64,000 bases of DNA from Paenibacillus plantarum (GCF_013141695.1 NZ_WHNY01000067.1:124001-188000), one strand, 5' to 3'. Counted from the stretch's first letter, positions 43,069 through 53,163 are shown. Notes: generated from the letters alone by a model not told the origin. Made by a program: numbers and translations.

Positions 43069-43524
43069 ATGATAAAGTTGATTCGTGCAGTTTTATTACT
43101 GTTAATCAGTGTCCAAATTTTAATGGCTTGTTCAAAAGATACCACTACGACCACAAAAACTATTAATTATGTGAATGAGAAGTATAAATTCGGCCTTACG
43201 TTACCATCCAAATGGAAAGACAATTATGATGTTGTTGAACTCAAGCATGAAGATATTATGGCGTTCAGATTACTTACAAAGGTTGGAAAGGGCGAATTAT
43301 TTAGAGTTGAGGTTTGGCCTAAAGAGCAATGGGAAACCAATGGGATCGAACTAGCTAAAATTATTCGCATTTCTAAAATTGGTGAGCTAGGTGATACTGT
43401 TTATGCATTTGACACCCCAACGGATGTGCAATACGATCCCAATAATCAGAAAGATAAAGAACAATACACATTGTTGGTAAGAGATGTCGAGCAGATAAAA
43501 GTTAGTTTTGAGGTTAAGAAATAA
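43069..43524 (+). CDS. Small lipoprotein (PsbP-like?)
   Basis: A 151-residue lipoprotein with lipobox ILMAC at about residues 17-21. The mature part reads YVNEKYKFGLTLPSKWKDNY, which resembles the first strand of PsbP/MOG1-like lipoproteins. Beta strands such as FRVEVWPKEQWETNG follow. Function unknown. The start is ATG 43069 with AAGGATG upstream; the open frame before it runs into a repeat copy. Confidence 0.65.
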   Translation: MIKLIRAVLLLLISVQILMACSKDTTTTTKTINYVNEKYKFGLTLPSKWKDNYDVVELKHEDIMAFRLLTKVGKGELFRVEVWPKEQWETNGIELAKIIRISKIGELGDTVYAFDTPTDVQYDPNNQKDKEQYTLLVRDVEQIKVSFEVKK

Positions 43525-43527
43525 TCC

Positions 43528-43730
43528 TTGAATTTTCTTCTATCAGGACTGAACGATTAAACTATTGGCGAAAAGGTTACATGTCTGAAATATTGAAATG
43601 CTTAATTTCTTATGGATTTGATACAATGGGACTATATCGAATAGAAGCATTTACTAATGTAGATGCTATTCAATCCATAAGTTTATTGAAAAAGTTTGGT
43701 TTTAATGAGGAAGCATTAGAATTTACTTAA
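43528..43730 (+). pseudogene. GNAT acetyltransferase fragment
   Basis: The frame reads LNYWRKGYMSEILKCLISYG and RIEAFTNVDAIQSISLLKKF, ending FNEEALEFT and a stop. This is the second half of a RimJ-type GNAT: the CoA loop WRKGY and the NxxSxxLLxKxGF helix. The first 80 or so residues are missing, and no start codon or ribosome binding site serves it. The break lies just after the preceding lipoprotein stop, near the sequence CTGAACGATTAAAC. Confidence 0.65.
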
Positions 43731-43790
43731 CCTAAACCAATTCCTATTATAAATTTTTTACTAACAAATTTACTTTAACGCTTCCCTCTT

Positions 43791-44696
43791 TTAATGGACT
43801 CTCTCCAGTTTCTCTTGTGAATATCGATAACTCGCCAGAACGGAATCAAATCTTTCGTCATTAATATAGAATTCGAAGGATGGCGGATCCAAGTTTTTGG
43901 AAATTTTGACGTATAGTTTGCTTTTGTAATCGGAAATATCAGCGGACCAGCTGCTCTCTTCTGCTAACGTATCAGCAAAGGCCGCACTTCGTTGAAGGTT
44001 GCCGTTATGCATAAGGATGATCATTACGTCCGGCAACTGCAAATGCATGCCTTGAAACTCAATGACGAATTCATTTTGTCCATCGGCGTCGAGATCCTTA
44101 AAAGACGGGCTGCCCCATTGATCAAAAGTATACCAAGCTTTTTGCGAGAAATCGTAGACGATGTAGAGCATGAGTCCCGGACCGTTCGCAAACAACTCAA
44201 TCCCGCCTAAGAAATAATAATCCTTTGAACCGGACGAATAGGTTTGGTTGAACACGACTGTGTTATTGACGGCTTCTTTATCTAGTAGATCGAGGGAAAC
44301 GTTGCTAATCAGGTATGTTTTTCCTTGGAGGTTTATTTCAATGTCCAACTGTTGCGGTAGAAGCGAAGCTTCGTCTTTCGGTTGTTGATAGATGGTCAAC
44401 TCGATTGGCTTTCCTTGGAAAGCGCCGAACGAAAGGCTACGTACGCTTGCCCATTCTGCTTGTGGCTTACCGATCTGTAACTGGCTCAGCTGAATAGGTT
44501 GAAAGGACAGATTTACTGTTTGAGGGAATGCCTCCGCAACAGGTGGAGCTGTGTTTGACAGCTGGTTGGGCTGAACCGATGCGACATTCGGTTGGAGAGT
44601 GCTTGCAGGCTCGCGTACAGTTACCTGATGGCCTGATGAGCAGGATGCAAGAAGTATGTTTAAACTAAGGATGACGAAGACAAGAAGCTTCATCAT
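43791..44696 (-). CDS. Secreted lipoprotein with FG-GAP-like calcium loop
   Basis: A 301-residue lipoprotein: MMKLLVFVILSLNILLASC gives the signal and lipobox. A Pro/Ser/Gln-rich linker follows. The mature domain is beta-rich and carries DLDADGQNEFVIEF, the DxDxDG calcium-binding loop found in FG-GAP/VCBS-type proteins. I chose ATG 44696 with AAAGGAG upstream; the frame reaches 44708. No enzymatic motif seen. It is minus-strand, divergent from the next gene. Confidence 0.7.
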   Translation of the reverse strand: MMKLLVFVILSLNILLASCSSGHQVTVREPASTLQPNVASVQPNQLSNTAPPVAEAFPQTVNLSFQPIQLSQLQIGKPQAEWASVRSLSFGAFQGKPIELTIYQQPKDEASLLPQQLDIEINLQGKTYLISNVSLDLLDKEAVNNTVVFNQTYSSGSKDYYFLGGIELFANGPGLMLYIVYDFSQKAWYTFDQWGSPSFKDLDADGQNEFVIEFQGMHLQLPDVMIILMHNGNLQRSAAFADTLAEESSWSADISDYKSKLYVKISKNLDPPSFEFYINDERFDSVLASYRYSQEKLERVH

Positions 44697-44907
44697 GATT
44701 GGAACCACTCCTTTACATATTTAGCATCCATTTTTCATTTCTTTCCAACAAATTAGACGACTCTTCAAAATAATAGTTGCATAGAAAATGAAAAAGAATC
44801 TCTATGTAGATTTTGTGAAGTATATTTGTTATTAGAAATAATTGGTATAATTACCAAGTGAAATTATTTAATATATTCGAATTTTTATCTGAGAAAGGTG
44901 TGTGTGC

Positions 44908-46158
44908 ATGAAAAAGGCGGCTAAGTATGCACTGGCGATGTCAGTATTGTACGGTGGGTTCAGTTTTTTAAGCACCTCAGCTACGGCGACAATCGATTTG
45001 ATGTCAAATAGACAGTTGGTTGTTCTATCGGAGACGAATCTGCTGGATGACTATAGAAATCCAAATTCTATCGTTGGCTCGATTTCTGGTATGCAGATGG
45101 TAGAAGTGGCATGTACTCTGAATGAACCGAACTGTTTAGCAAGCATCCAAGGTAAAGATTATATACGTATAAAAACCTGGATGGGAGAAAAATGGATCGA
45201 GGATGATAACAAAATTACTGCTGGCGGCTATTGGGAAAAAGAAAGAGACATTACCCTTGTTGACGATATGAAGTTATATGACCAACCCGATGTCGGTGTT
45301 TATTCCAAAGCCGAACCACCTAAAGAGATAATATCACCACAAAAAGTGCATGTAACAGCCGTATATAATTATTTATATAAAGGGGCTCATACAGGAAAGG
45401 CAATGTTGGAAGCTCCAATGTGGTATCGAATTTCTACTAAACAACAGGGGCAGAAGTGGATTGTCGATCCATTTATCCCTGAAGACTTTCAGCATGTGGA
45501 GAGATCAACTGACAGAGTCGTTAAAATGACTGGGAACGAGTTGCTTTATGATCATCCCTATGAAGTTAAGGGAAAAGGAGTGAAAGCAACTCCTGGAATA
45601 GTTCAAGCGGTTGCAAGCTCCATTTTCAACATAAAGACTCAAATTTATGGATGGTTCAAGATTCAATTACAGGATGGAACTTTTAAATGGGTTAAATCGT
45701 TTCCCCTATTTGAATCTGAGAGTGGTCCGATAATGCAATCCGACTTAGATAACGAAAAGATCACCCTGCGAACCGCCACACGTTATTTCGACATCGACGG
45801 TGACGCAAGTATTAGTTTACAAAATTGGCTACAGCCGGGAACATATGTAGCTGACAAAATAAATGAAGGTTGGGCACGGATCCAAACCCCATTCGGTTGG
45901 AAAGTGGTCAATCTGGATAGAGCACCATTTGAACGACCTCAGGGCATTACAATCACACAAGAGAAAGTAAAATTAACCTCAGAAACAAAAACCTACTATT
46001 TTCCACGAACAGGAGAAGTTCTCCATCAAGCAGGCACCTTCAAAGATCAGGAAGTCCTATCTTTTGAAAAGTGGATTTCCCCAGAGGGAGTCAATTGGTA
46101 TCATATTTCAACTTACAGTGGCATCGTTTGGGTACCGGATAAACCGTTACAGGAATGA
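44908..46158 (+). CDS. Secreted SH3-like repeat protein
   Basis: An exported protein of 416 residues. The signal peptide is about residues 1-28 (YALAMSVLYGGFSFLSTSAT). The rest is beta-rich with repeated strands of the kind ...WYRIST...QKWIVD, GWFKIQLQDGTFKWVKS, GWARIQTPFGWKVV and WYHISTYSGIVWV. These are spaced like four bacterial SH3-type units that often bind cell wall. No catalytic domain is seen. ATG 44908 is preceded by GAGAAAGGTGTG. A bidirectional terminator lies 73 bases downstream of the stop. Confidence 0.68.
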   Translation: MKKAAKYALAMSVLYGGFSFLSTSATATIDLMSNRQLVVLSETNLLDDYRNPNSIVGSISGMQMVEVACTLNEPNCLASIQGKDYIRIKTWMGEKWIEDDNKITAGGYWEKERDITLVDDMKLYDQPDVGVYSKAEPPKEIISPQKVHVTAVYNYLYKGAHTGKAMLEAPMWYRISTKQQGQKWIVDPFIPEDFQHVERSTDRVVKMTGNELLYDHPYEVKGKGVKATPGIVQAVASSIFNIKTQIYGWFKIQLQDGTFKWVKSFPLFESESGPIMQSDLDNEKITLRTATRYFDIDGDASISLQNWLQPGTYVADKINEGWARIQTPFGWKVVNLDRAPFERPQGITITQEKVKLTSETKTYYFPRTGEVLHQAGTFKDQEVLSFEKWISPEGVNWYHISTYSGIVWVPDKPLQE

Positions 46159-46230
46159 ACAAAATACGGATTGGTTCATCCTAATTTGTAGGAGTGAACC
46201 TTGGCCAACAGGTTACCCTTACAACAATAA

Positions 46231-46268
46231 AGCCCTTGCCTTAGTTTGAAAGGCGAGGGCTTCTTTTG
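46231..46268. terminator. Bidirectional terminator
   Basis: The stem AGCCCTTGCC (46231-46240) / GGCGAGGGCT (46252-46261), with one G-U pair, is followed by TCTTTT and preceded by an A-rich stretch. It serves the convergent genes ending at 46158 and 46281. Confidence 0.75.
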
Positions 46269-46280
46269 GCTAGCATCTTC

Positions 46281-47198
46281 TTATGACGACATAGGATTCG
46301 AAGCTTGCTGCCGGGAATGTTTGCGGTATTCGGAGGGAGTTAGCCCAGTTTTGTGCTTGAACATCCGATTGAAATGCCCTACGTTGTTGAAGCCGACCCT
46401 ATAGCTAATGTCGGTTATTTGTTGATCCGAGCCTACTAACAGCTCGATTCCTTTGGAAATCCGGATATCGTTGACATATTCGATGAAGCTTTTTCCCTTG
46501 AGCAGCTTGAACGTGCTACTAAAGTAGGAGGGAGACATGAAGGATTTCTTGGCCAACTCCTCTAAACGAAGCTCATCCATATAATGAGTATCGATGTACT
46601 CGATTGCTTCATAAAAGGCTTGGCGGTGAACATTTATGGACGGTTGCCCTCCACTTGCCGCGTGGTAATTACGGAATTCCCTGCCCGCTAAGACCAACAG
46701 CTTTAATAAGTCGGCTTTGATGGACAGCATATAGCCGTCTAATTCCGCAGCAGACTCTCGCTGCATAGAAGAAATTAATTCTTCAATTCGTCGTTGGTTG
46801 ACGGGGGTGACGTTCAGTTTGGGGAGCAATTCGTTACCGATGCTTACCAAGGGTTGAATATAGGCAAAATCAAAGAAATGCTCCATATGAGATAAACTCT
46901 GCATATTCTCATTAATAATCGAAGGCATAAAATCAATTTCCACCACTTCAAAATCCTTGCCTTCTCTAGGCAGCAAAATATGCTCTAGATACGGAGGAAT
47001 CGCGAAGAAATCTCCTTTTACAACGATGGAATGGTTGTTTCGGATATGATGGATGCAACTTCCTGATGCTACGTAGCTTAATTGAAAATGTTCATGAGCG
47101 TGAACAACCGTATTGTAATTTTCCACATTTCTCGTACGAATTCGAAAGGGGAATTCTTCTCCCAGAAACTCCCGGTATCCATATATGGGGTAGCTCAT
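46281..47198 (-). CDS. AraC family transcriptional regulator with cupin domain
   Basis: A 305-residue one-component regulator. The N-terminal half is a cupin-type sensing domain (VVHAHEHFQLSYVASGSCIH). The C-terminal hundred residues are an AraC DNA-binding domain: LRLEELAKKSFMSPSYFSST, then TDISYRVGFNNVGHFNRMFK and GLTPSEYRK. AAGGAGGAAAGCG precedes ATG 47198. It is divergent from the isomerase gene at 47319 and is a probable regulator of the genes to its right. The inducer is likely a sugar. Confidence 0.9.
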   Translation of the reverse strand: MSYPIYGYREFLGEEFPFRIRTRNVENYNTVVHAHEHFQLSYVASGSCIHHIRNNHSIVVKGDFFAIPPYLEHILLPREGKDFEVVEIDFMPSIINENMQSLSHMEHFFDFAYIQPLVSIGNELLPKLNVTPVNQRRIEELISSMQRESAAELDGYMLSIKADLLKLLVLAGREFRNYHAASGGQPSINVHRQAFYEAIEYIDTHYMDELRLEELAKKSFMSPSYFSSTFKLLKGKSFIEYVNDIRISKGIELLVGSDQQITDISYRVGFNNVGHFNRMFKHKTGLTPSEYRKHSRQQASNPMSS

Positions 47199-47318
47199 AT
47201 TCGCTTTCCTCCTTATTCAGCATCATCATAAGAAACGTTAAGAATTCAGTGAAAAAGTGCAAGCCGTTTACTTGAAAAAGGGTTACGCTTAATCCAGCAC
47301 TGGTGAGGAGGAAAAACG

Positions 47319-48152
47319 ATGAGGTCATATGCGTTCAGCACATTACCCTGCAGCAACTGGTCAGTGGAGCAATTGGTCGAAACTTGCGTTACCCTTGGTT
47401 TTACGGGAATTGAGCTGCGGGAAGAAGCCGGGTCACTTATTTCCCTGGACATGGATGTTTCTGAAGCGGTTAAGGTAGCTAGATTTTTTCATACAGCAAG
47501 TATTCAAATAACCAATATTGGAAGCGGTATCTGTGTGAAAGGGACCGAGGTTGACCATCAAGCACTCAACCAGTTAAAAGATGCTGCCAGATTAGCAAGC
47601 TACATGAATGCGGGAGGGGTGCGTATTTTTCTGGGAAACTTCGCCCAGAGGCGGGATATTCCGTTGCAGCCCATCGATCATGCCGGCATCGTCCATTGGT
47701 TGCAACAAGCGTGCACCATCGCAGAAGCGTATGGAACCGAAGTATGGGTGGAGACACATAATGAATACGCTGTCGGGTCCATGCTGCGCAAGCTGTTGGA
47801 AGATGTGAACCATCCAGCCTGCAAAGTCATTTACGATATTATACACCCTCTGGAGGATGGTGAACATCCCGCCCAGACGATTAAACTGCTGGGAGACCGT
47901 TGCGCTCATATCCACATCAAGGATGGTGTTCCCCCTCAGGATCCTTTGCAGCATGACTGGATTTATACCAAGGTGGGAGAAGGTTCGTTGCCGATCGGAG
48001 AAATTGTGCAGACGTTAGAGCAAGAAGGCTACCGTGGCTTCTATTCCTTGGAATGGGAGACCAAATGGCGTAAAGAACTACAGCAGTTGGCCATCGAGCC
48101 TGAGATCATTTTCCACCATTATATCGATTTCATGAACAAAATAAGTAGATAG
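47319..48152 (+). CDS. Sugar phosphate isomerase/epimerase family protein
   Basis: A 277-residue TIM-barrel protein of the xylose-isomerase-like (AP_endonuc_2) superfamily. GFTGIELREEAG, WVETHNEYA, KVIYDIIHPL and HIHIKDG carry the metal-binding Glu, Asp and His residues in the expected order, and EWETKW supplies the last. Members isomerise or epimerise sugars, inosose or hydroxypyruvate-like compounds. GAGGAGGAAAAACG precedes ATG 47319. It is the first gene of a likely operon with the dehydrogenase at 48167 (gap 14 bases). Confidence 0.85.
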   Translation: MRSYAFSTLPCSNWSVEQLVETCVTLGFTGIELREEAGSLISLDMDVSEAVKVARFFHTASIQITNIGSGICVKGTEVDHQALNQLKDAARLASYMNAGGVRIFLGNFAQRRDIPLQPIDHAGIVHWLQQACTIAEAYGTEVWVETHNEYAVGSMLRKLLEDVNHPACKVIYDIIHPLEDGEHPAQTIKLLGDRCAHIHIKDGVPPQDPLQHDWIYTKVGEGSLPIGEIVQTLEQEGYRGFYSLEWETKWRKELQQLAIEPEIIFHHYIDFMNKISR

Positions 48153-48166
48153 CAGGAGGGAATAGG

Positions 48167-49168
48167 ATGAAAACATTCATTGCAGTAACCAATCCCGATT
48201 TGCGGAAGTTGCTCTTTGGGAGTGAGACCATGGCGGCGCTAGAGGCGTTCTCAGAAGTGGAGTGGGCGGATGATCGTATTCCTTTCAATAGCGAGCGGTT
48301 AGCTGAAGTAATTGGAGAGTATGATGCGTGTATCACAACATGGGGATCCCCGAAGTTTACGCCGGAAGCGATTCAAGCGGCAAAACGGCTGAAATTCATT
48401 GGCCATGCGGCCGGTTCGGTTGTTGCCATAGTTAACTCAGATATCTATGATACGGAAATCGTTGTTACCAGCGCTAACAAACCGTTGGCCTATTCCACAG
48501 CTGAAGCTGCAGTGACACTTATGTTGTCGGGCGCTTGGCGATTAAATGAGTTTAGCAGTCGGATCAAGGCAGGGGGCTGGTCCGATAACAGCAAAGAAAC
48601 GGTGCTAGGCCTGACCGGGCGTACAGTGGGATTAATCGGGCTGGGGGAAATTTCCCGCCGGGTCATGAAACTTTTGCAAGGCTTCGGTGTGCATATTCTG
48701 CTCTATTCCCGCTATTGTACGGAGTCAGAGGCCGCCTCCTTGGGGGTAGAACTGTGCAGTTTGGATGAACTACTGACAAGAAGCCATATTGTCTCGCTTC
48801 ATAATACATGGACGCCTGCGACGGAAGGGATGATTGGATCTCGAGAGCTGAAATTGATCCAACCCGGAGCCCTACTGGTGAATACAGCAAGGGGAGCGAT
48901 TGTGGATGAAGCGGCCCTAGTAGAAGAACTTCAAGTAGGTCGATTTAGCGCTGTGCTGGATGTATACCGGTATGAGCCGCTTCCTGCGGATCATCCTCTT
49001 TTGCAGCTTACGAATGTGAGCTGCATGCCTCATATCGGCGGATTTCACGGCGATTTGAAGCAAAACCTCGGCAGATTTGTCGTCGAGGATTTGAAGCGTT
49101 TTATCCATGGACAAGAGCTGGAAGGCAGGGTTACGGCAGATTCCTACAAGCGGTTAACCCCCCATTAA
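48167..49168 (+). CDS. D-isomer-specific 2-hydroxyacid dehydrogenase
   Basis: A 333-residue NAD(P)-dependent oxidoreductase. The Rossmann loop is VGLIGLGEISRRVM. The catalytic Arg lies in NTARGAIVDEAAL, the Glu in YEPLPADHPL and the His in CMPHIGGFHG. It would reduce or oxidise a 2-keto/2-hydroxy acid or a related sugar acid. AGGAGGGAATAGG precedes ATG 48167. With the isomerase it could process a sugar acid released by the cluster's enzymes. The substrate is not known. Confidence 0.85.
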   Translation: MKTFIAVTNPDLRKLLFGSETMAALEAFSEVEWADDRIPFNSERLAEVIGEYDACITTWGSPKFTPEAIQAAKRLKFIGHAAGSVVAIVNSDIYDTEIVVTSANKPLAYSTAEAAVTLMLSGAWRLNEFSSRIKAGGWSDNSKETVLGLTGRTVGLIGLGEISRRVMKLLQGFGVHILLYSRYCTESEAASLGVELCSLDELLTRSHIVSLHNTWTPATEGMIGSRELKLIQPGALLVNTARGAIVDEAALVEELQVGRFSAVLDVYRYEPLPADHPLLQLTNVSCMPHIGGFHGDLKQNLGRFVVEDLKRFIHGQELEGRVTADSYKRLTPH

Positions 49169-49278
49169 TGCATATTTTGACCCCATAGCTACAGCTGATA
49201 GCACCATATTCTGTGAAGCCAGACTTTGCGGAAAATGGTGCTGTTCGTTATTCTGTTACCTGAATCGCCTCTGCGGTC

Positions 49279-49660
49279 GTGGTGCCAAAGAAGCGACTTG
49301 CCTATGAAGGCAGTGCCAAGATTCCCTTCATACTCAATGATCCTACGGGGATGCTGCGGGTAGAGAAAGGGAAAATGGTAGAGAGTGTAGTTGAACTTCG
49401 CGATATCATGCCAACCATATTAGAAGCAGCTAATGTTGCCATTCCCACTTCTGTGGTTCAGGTACTCTCAAACGGGAAAGGAACAATATATCGATCTTGA
49501 GCGTGAACCGAATGAGTTGAGTAATTTAATTAAGTCTGATGACTATGAGGTCGAGATTCAGCAATGGAGAAACAGTTTGATCAAAGAATTATTTGGAAAA
49601 GAAGAACGTTACACAGATGGGAAGCAGTTGCTAGTGGGAAATCGCCAACAACCTGTTTGA
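49279..49660 (+). pseudogene. Sulfatase remnant
   Basis: Only the C-terminal third of an arylsulfatase is left. One frame gives KRLAYEGSAKIPFILNDPTG and VELRDIMPTILEAANVAIP. The next frame, from about 49480, gives EQYIDLEREPNELSNLIK and QQWRNSLIKELFG. These two stretches are in the order seen in whole sulfatases, but the active-site half is missing, a part between them is deleted and the frame changes. There is no ribosome binding site. An intact sulfatase lies at 53164. Confidence 0.75.
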
Positions 49661-49726
49661 ATCATAACGTCAAACGACCGTGATTTATCTTGATTTAGCT
49701 TGATTTTGCAAGGATGTGCAAACCAG

Positions 49727-49738
49727 ACAAGATAGTTG
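49727..49738 (+). promoter_or_regulatory. Candidate regulator half-site before the GH106 gene
   Basis: ACAAGATAGTTG is like the RCAAnATwGTC elements repeated before the permease (54872-54960) and binding-protein genes (59386-59430). One copy is found here, about 115 bases before the start codon. Confidence 0.35.
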
Positions 49739-49850
49739 CAGGCGGAAGAGCACGTGATCAAAATAGTGCGATTGTTAGGGCAAAGTGACTTCCTATATAG
49801 TGCTTATATAGAAGGAAGTAGTTATTCACTTATCGAGGAGATGAGCTTAC

Positions 49851-52800
49851 ATGGCCCAGTTTACAATGCAATCTTTTGCACAGCCGGAAGCGACTTACCG
49901 GATTCATCCATTTTGGTTTTGGAATGGTGATATGAACGATGAACAGATTCGTTACCAGATCGATGAGATGGCGGACAAGGGGTTGGGGGGATTTTTTGTC
50001 TGTGCGAGACAGGGGCTTGAAGTACCTTACTTATCCGATGCTTGGTTTCAAAAAGTTCGCGTAGCGGTTGAAGCGGCCGAGCGCCGCAAACTGCAGGTGT
50101 GGCTCTATGACGAGTACCCCTATCCGAGTGGGATCGCCGGCGGTGAGGTGACACTGGAGCACCCGGAGGCTAAACACTATACACTCGAGCATCGAGCGGA
50201 GCGTGTGCAAGGTGGAGCGCACTTGTCCATGGAGCTGCCGTGGGCGCGCATTTTATATGCAAAAGCGATTCCGCTCAGTCCGGAGGGCGCTAAGCTGTGG
50301 CATGAGGCGATAGACGTCCGTTCGTCGATCGGGAACTTTCAGGCGGAGCCGATTTTTCAGAAAGCAGGCTTGACGGCTTACAACCAAAAGCGGTTCTTTA
50401 CGTACCGTACCGTTCAGAAAATGGAATGGACAGCACCCCCAGGCGATTGGGAAGTACTGATTATGCAGGAGAAGGAAATCGAAGATTTCAAATACTACGG
50501 TACGTTCGTCGATCCATGCAATCATGAAGCGATGGCAACATTTATTCGATTGACCCACGATAAGTACGCACAGCATCTAGGCGAATACTTCGGTGGTACG
50601 ATTAAAGGCATGTTTACCGACGAGATCGGGCTGTTGGGCAAGCTGCCCTGGTCTCCGAGGCTGCCGCAATTTTTCCTGGAACGCAATGGCTATGATTTGA
50701 GGGAGCACCTTCATGCGCTGTTGTATGAAGAAGGGGAACAGTCTGCCCGTATTCGTTATGATTATTATCAAGCCATTCATGAGCTGCTGCTCAGCACTTA
50801 CCATAAGCAGGTACACGATTGGTGTGAACAGTACGGTTTGCAGTATGTGACCGAGGTACCTTCCGTACGGCATACGACACAGCGGTACAGCCATGTGCCC
50901 GGAGGCGATACCGCGCATGAGAAGCTCGGACGTTCGCTGGATTGGATTTTGAATAATCAGGCGGAAAGCTTTCGGTCGAGTGCCAAAATGGTCAGCTCCA
51001 TTGCCCGTCAATTCGGCCGTGAGCGCAACTTGATTGAGTGTTTCCATAGTGTGGGATGGTCGATGACGCTCCAGGATGCCAAGTGGATGATCGACCGTAT
51101 GGCTGCGCAAGGCACGAATTTCTTTAATTTCCATGCTTTTTTCTATACGCTCGATGCCTTGATGAAGCATGACGCCCCGCCGTCACAGTTCTTACAAAAT
51201 CCGTATTGGCCGCATTTCAGACAGCTCGGCGATTATGTTGGACGGATCAGCTACGTCATGAGCTGCGGCGAAGCAGACATTCGAACAGCGGTGCTTCAAC
51301 CGACAACCTCGCTGTGGGCAAACATGGGCAATCCCTTCCACCATTTTGATTACGGTGGCAATAACGCCGATGAGAAGCGTAAGCTTAGCGACTTGAAAGC
51401 GTGGTGGACACGCATTTGCAACGAGCTGACCTACAGTGGCAGGGATTACGACCATTTGGATACGGAACTGCTAGCGGAAGCCGTGGTAGAGAACGGTCAG
51501 ATTCTACTTGGTAATGCCAGCTATTCAATCGTGATTGTGCCGCCAATAACTAATCTAGAGAGCGGCGCGTGGGCGAAGCTGGATGCGTTCCTTGCGCAGG
51601 GTGGAACGGTGATTAGTATGGGGCAATTGCCGTACCACGCGATTGAAGAAAACGGCTGGGACTTGGCGACGTCAGCGAGCACCTTCGGTTTGCCAGAGCC
51701 TGTCGCCGAGCATTTCTGGAACGAAGGCACCGAATCGGCGTTGTCATGGTCCAGAGGCACAGGAAGCGCATATCACTTGCCGTTCGCGGCGTCGGCTGAC
51801 GAAGCTGCGACGCTGGGCAGCATGTCAGCGCTCCTTGAGGAGCTACAGCCGCTGGCTGTGAAACTGAGTCCGGCATACGGCGGGCGCAGTATTCTTATGC
51901 AGACGCGCCGGATTGACGCGGACAGCTTCCTTGTTTTCGTAAGCAATCAGGAAGAGGCGGAACGTGATTTGTCTTTACAAATTTCCACCGCTCTTTGGGA
52001 CGAAAATGACGTGAATGCCGCTCAGTTTACTGAGCTATCCTTAGATCGCGGTGACGAGGCACCTGTTGAGGCTGAGCTCTTCGTCAACGGCTGGACATTG
52101 CCGGTTCTGCTCGTCGCGTATCAATCCAGACTGTTCCGCATTACGCGCAGCCCTAATGCCGTTGCCGTGCAAAACAAACCATGGACTTTCCAAATCGATG
52201 CATCCGACTCCACTTTATGGACGATGCAGACCGATGAAGATAATGCGGTACGCTTGGATGCTTTCCACCTATCCGTGCAAGGTGTGAACAGCGCGGAAGC
52301 AGGTGCTCAGGACACACTTCCACAGGTACAAGTGAAGACATTCATTGATCAGTGTGCCGACCTTGCTGATTCGACGAAACTGCCAGTGAACATGAGCCAG
52401 TTGTTTGGGACTCCGATGCGCATTCAGCTAGCGTATCCACTACAGGCGAACTATACGGCAACCTTTGTTATGGAGAAGCCGCTCGACCGGGTTCACCTAG
52501 TGATGGACCAAGGCGCGATCTCTGGTGAGGGATCGATTTTGATAAACGGCCATCGTATCCATAAGTCGGATTTTACGCGACACCATGTGTATGACTTTAT
52601 GAACGTGGGCTGCGAGATTACCGCTTATTTGAAGCCTGGTGTCAATGAAATCGCGGTAGAGGTTACGATTGAGCAGGATTGGAACGGCCTGATCGATGCG
52701 CTGTATGTAATAGGGAGCTTCCAAACTGGCTTTGACGCGGAACAGCGTCCTATCTTAAAGCGTCCGATTGTTCAGCAGCAGCCGCTCGCTGCGAGTCCAT

Positions 52801-53156
52801 ACGCGGGTTATCCGTATTTTGCCGGAACGATGAGCTTTAGCCGTGAACTGAAGCTTGAACGATTGCCTGTGGAGGAGAATTTCGAACTTGTGTTCGGAGG
52901 ACTGGACAGTGAGTTCCACGACGTGGCAGAAGTGCTGGTCAATGGTGTTTCCCTTGGCGCGCGCACATGGATGCCCTACCACTTCCGTGGCCAGACATCC
53001 ATGTTGACGGAAGGTATGAATCGTATTGAAGTGCGCGTGACCAATACGTTAATCGGCTTACTGGAAGGGAAGTATTTCGATTATGCGAAACACGAACTGA
53101 AGCCGGTGTACGCTGCTGAACGCGTGCGAGCCTACAAGAACCGGGAAGGGGAGTGA
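49851..53156 (+). CDS. GH106-like alpha-L-rhamnosidase family protein
   Basis: A large glycosidase of 1101 residues, cytoplasmic since no signal peptide is seen. The start HPFWFWNGDMNDEQIRYQID, then GGFFVCARQGLEVPYLSD and WLYDEYPYPSG, is typical of GH106-type proteins. GMFTDEIGLLG and FHSVGWSMTLQDAKWM follow. Acidic residues in WLYDEYPYPSG, FTDEIG and ECFHSVGW are candidates for catalysis and calcium binding. The last 250 residues form a beta-sandwich resembling GH2 sugar-binding domains. GH106 members release L-rhamnose; exact specificity unproved. GAGGAGATG precedes ATG 49851. The sulfatase gene starts eight bases after its stop. Confidence 0.8.
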   Translation: MAQFTMQSFAQPEATYRIHPFWFWNGDMNDEQIRYQIDEMADKGLGGFFVCARQGLEVPYLSDAWFQKVRVAVEAAERRKLQVWLYDEYPYPSGIAGGEVTLEHPEAKHYTLEHRAERVQGGAHLSMELPWARILYAKAIPLSPEGAKLWHEAIDVRSSIGNFQAEPIFQKAGLTAYNQKRFFTYRTVQKMEWTAPPGDWEVLIMQEKEIEDFKYYGTFVDPCNHEAMATFIRLTHDKYAQHLGEYFGGTIKGMFTDEIGLLGKLPWSPRLPQFFLERNGYDLREHLHALLYEEGEQSARIRYDYYQAIHELLLSTYHKQVHDWCEQYGLQYVTEVPSVRHTTQRYSHVPGGDTAHEKLGRSLDWILNNQAESFRSSAKMVSSIARQFGRERNLIECFHSVGWSMTLQDAKWMIDRMAAQGTNFFNFHAFFYTLDALMKHDAPPSQFLQNPYWPHFRQLGDYVGRISYVMSCGEADIRTAVLQPTTSLWANMGNPFHHFDYGGNNADEKRKLSDLKAWWTRICNELTYSGRDYDHLDTELLAEAVVENGQILLGNASYSIVIVPPITNLESGAWAKLDAFLAQGGTVISMGQLPYHAIEENGWDLATSASTFGLPEPVAEHFWNEGTESALSWSRGTGSAYHLPFAASADEAATLGSMSALLEELQPLAVKLSPAYGGRSILMQTRRIDADSFLVFVSNQEEAERDLSLQISTALWDENDVNAAQFTELSLDRGDEAPVEAELFVNGWTLPVLLVAYQSRLFRITRSPNAVAVQNKPWTFQIDASDSTLWTMQTDEDNAVRLDAFHLSVQGVNSAEAGAQDTLPQVQVKTFIDQCADLADSTKLPVNMSQLFGTPMRIQLAYPLQANYTATFVMEKPLDRVHLVMDQGAISGEGSILINGHRIHKSDFTRHHVYDFMNVGCEITAYLKPGVNEIAVEVTIEQDWNGLIDALYVIGSFQTGFDAEQRPILKRPIVQQQPLAASPYAGYPYFAGTMSFSRELKLERLPVEENFELVFGGLDSEFHDVAEVLVNGVSLGARTWMPYHFRGQTSMLTEGMNRIEVRVTNTLIGLLEGKYFDYAKHELKPVYAAERVRAYKNREGE

Positions 53157-53163
53157 GACGTCC

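Noticed and set aside
50577..51170. 197-residue minus-strand frame within the GH106 gene
   Set aside because: The plus-strand frame has clear family motifs; the minus-strand one has none and no start signals.
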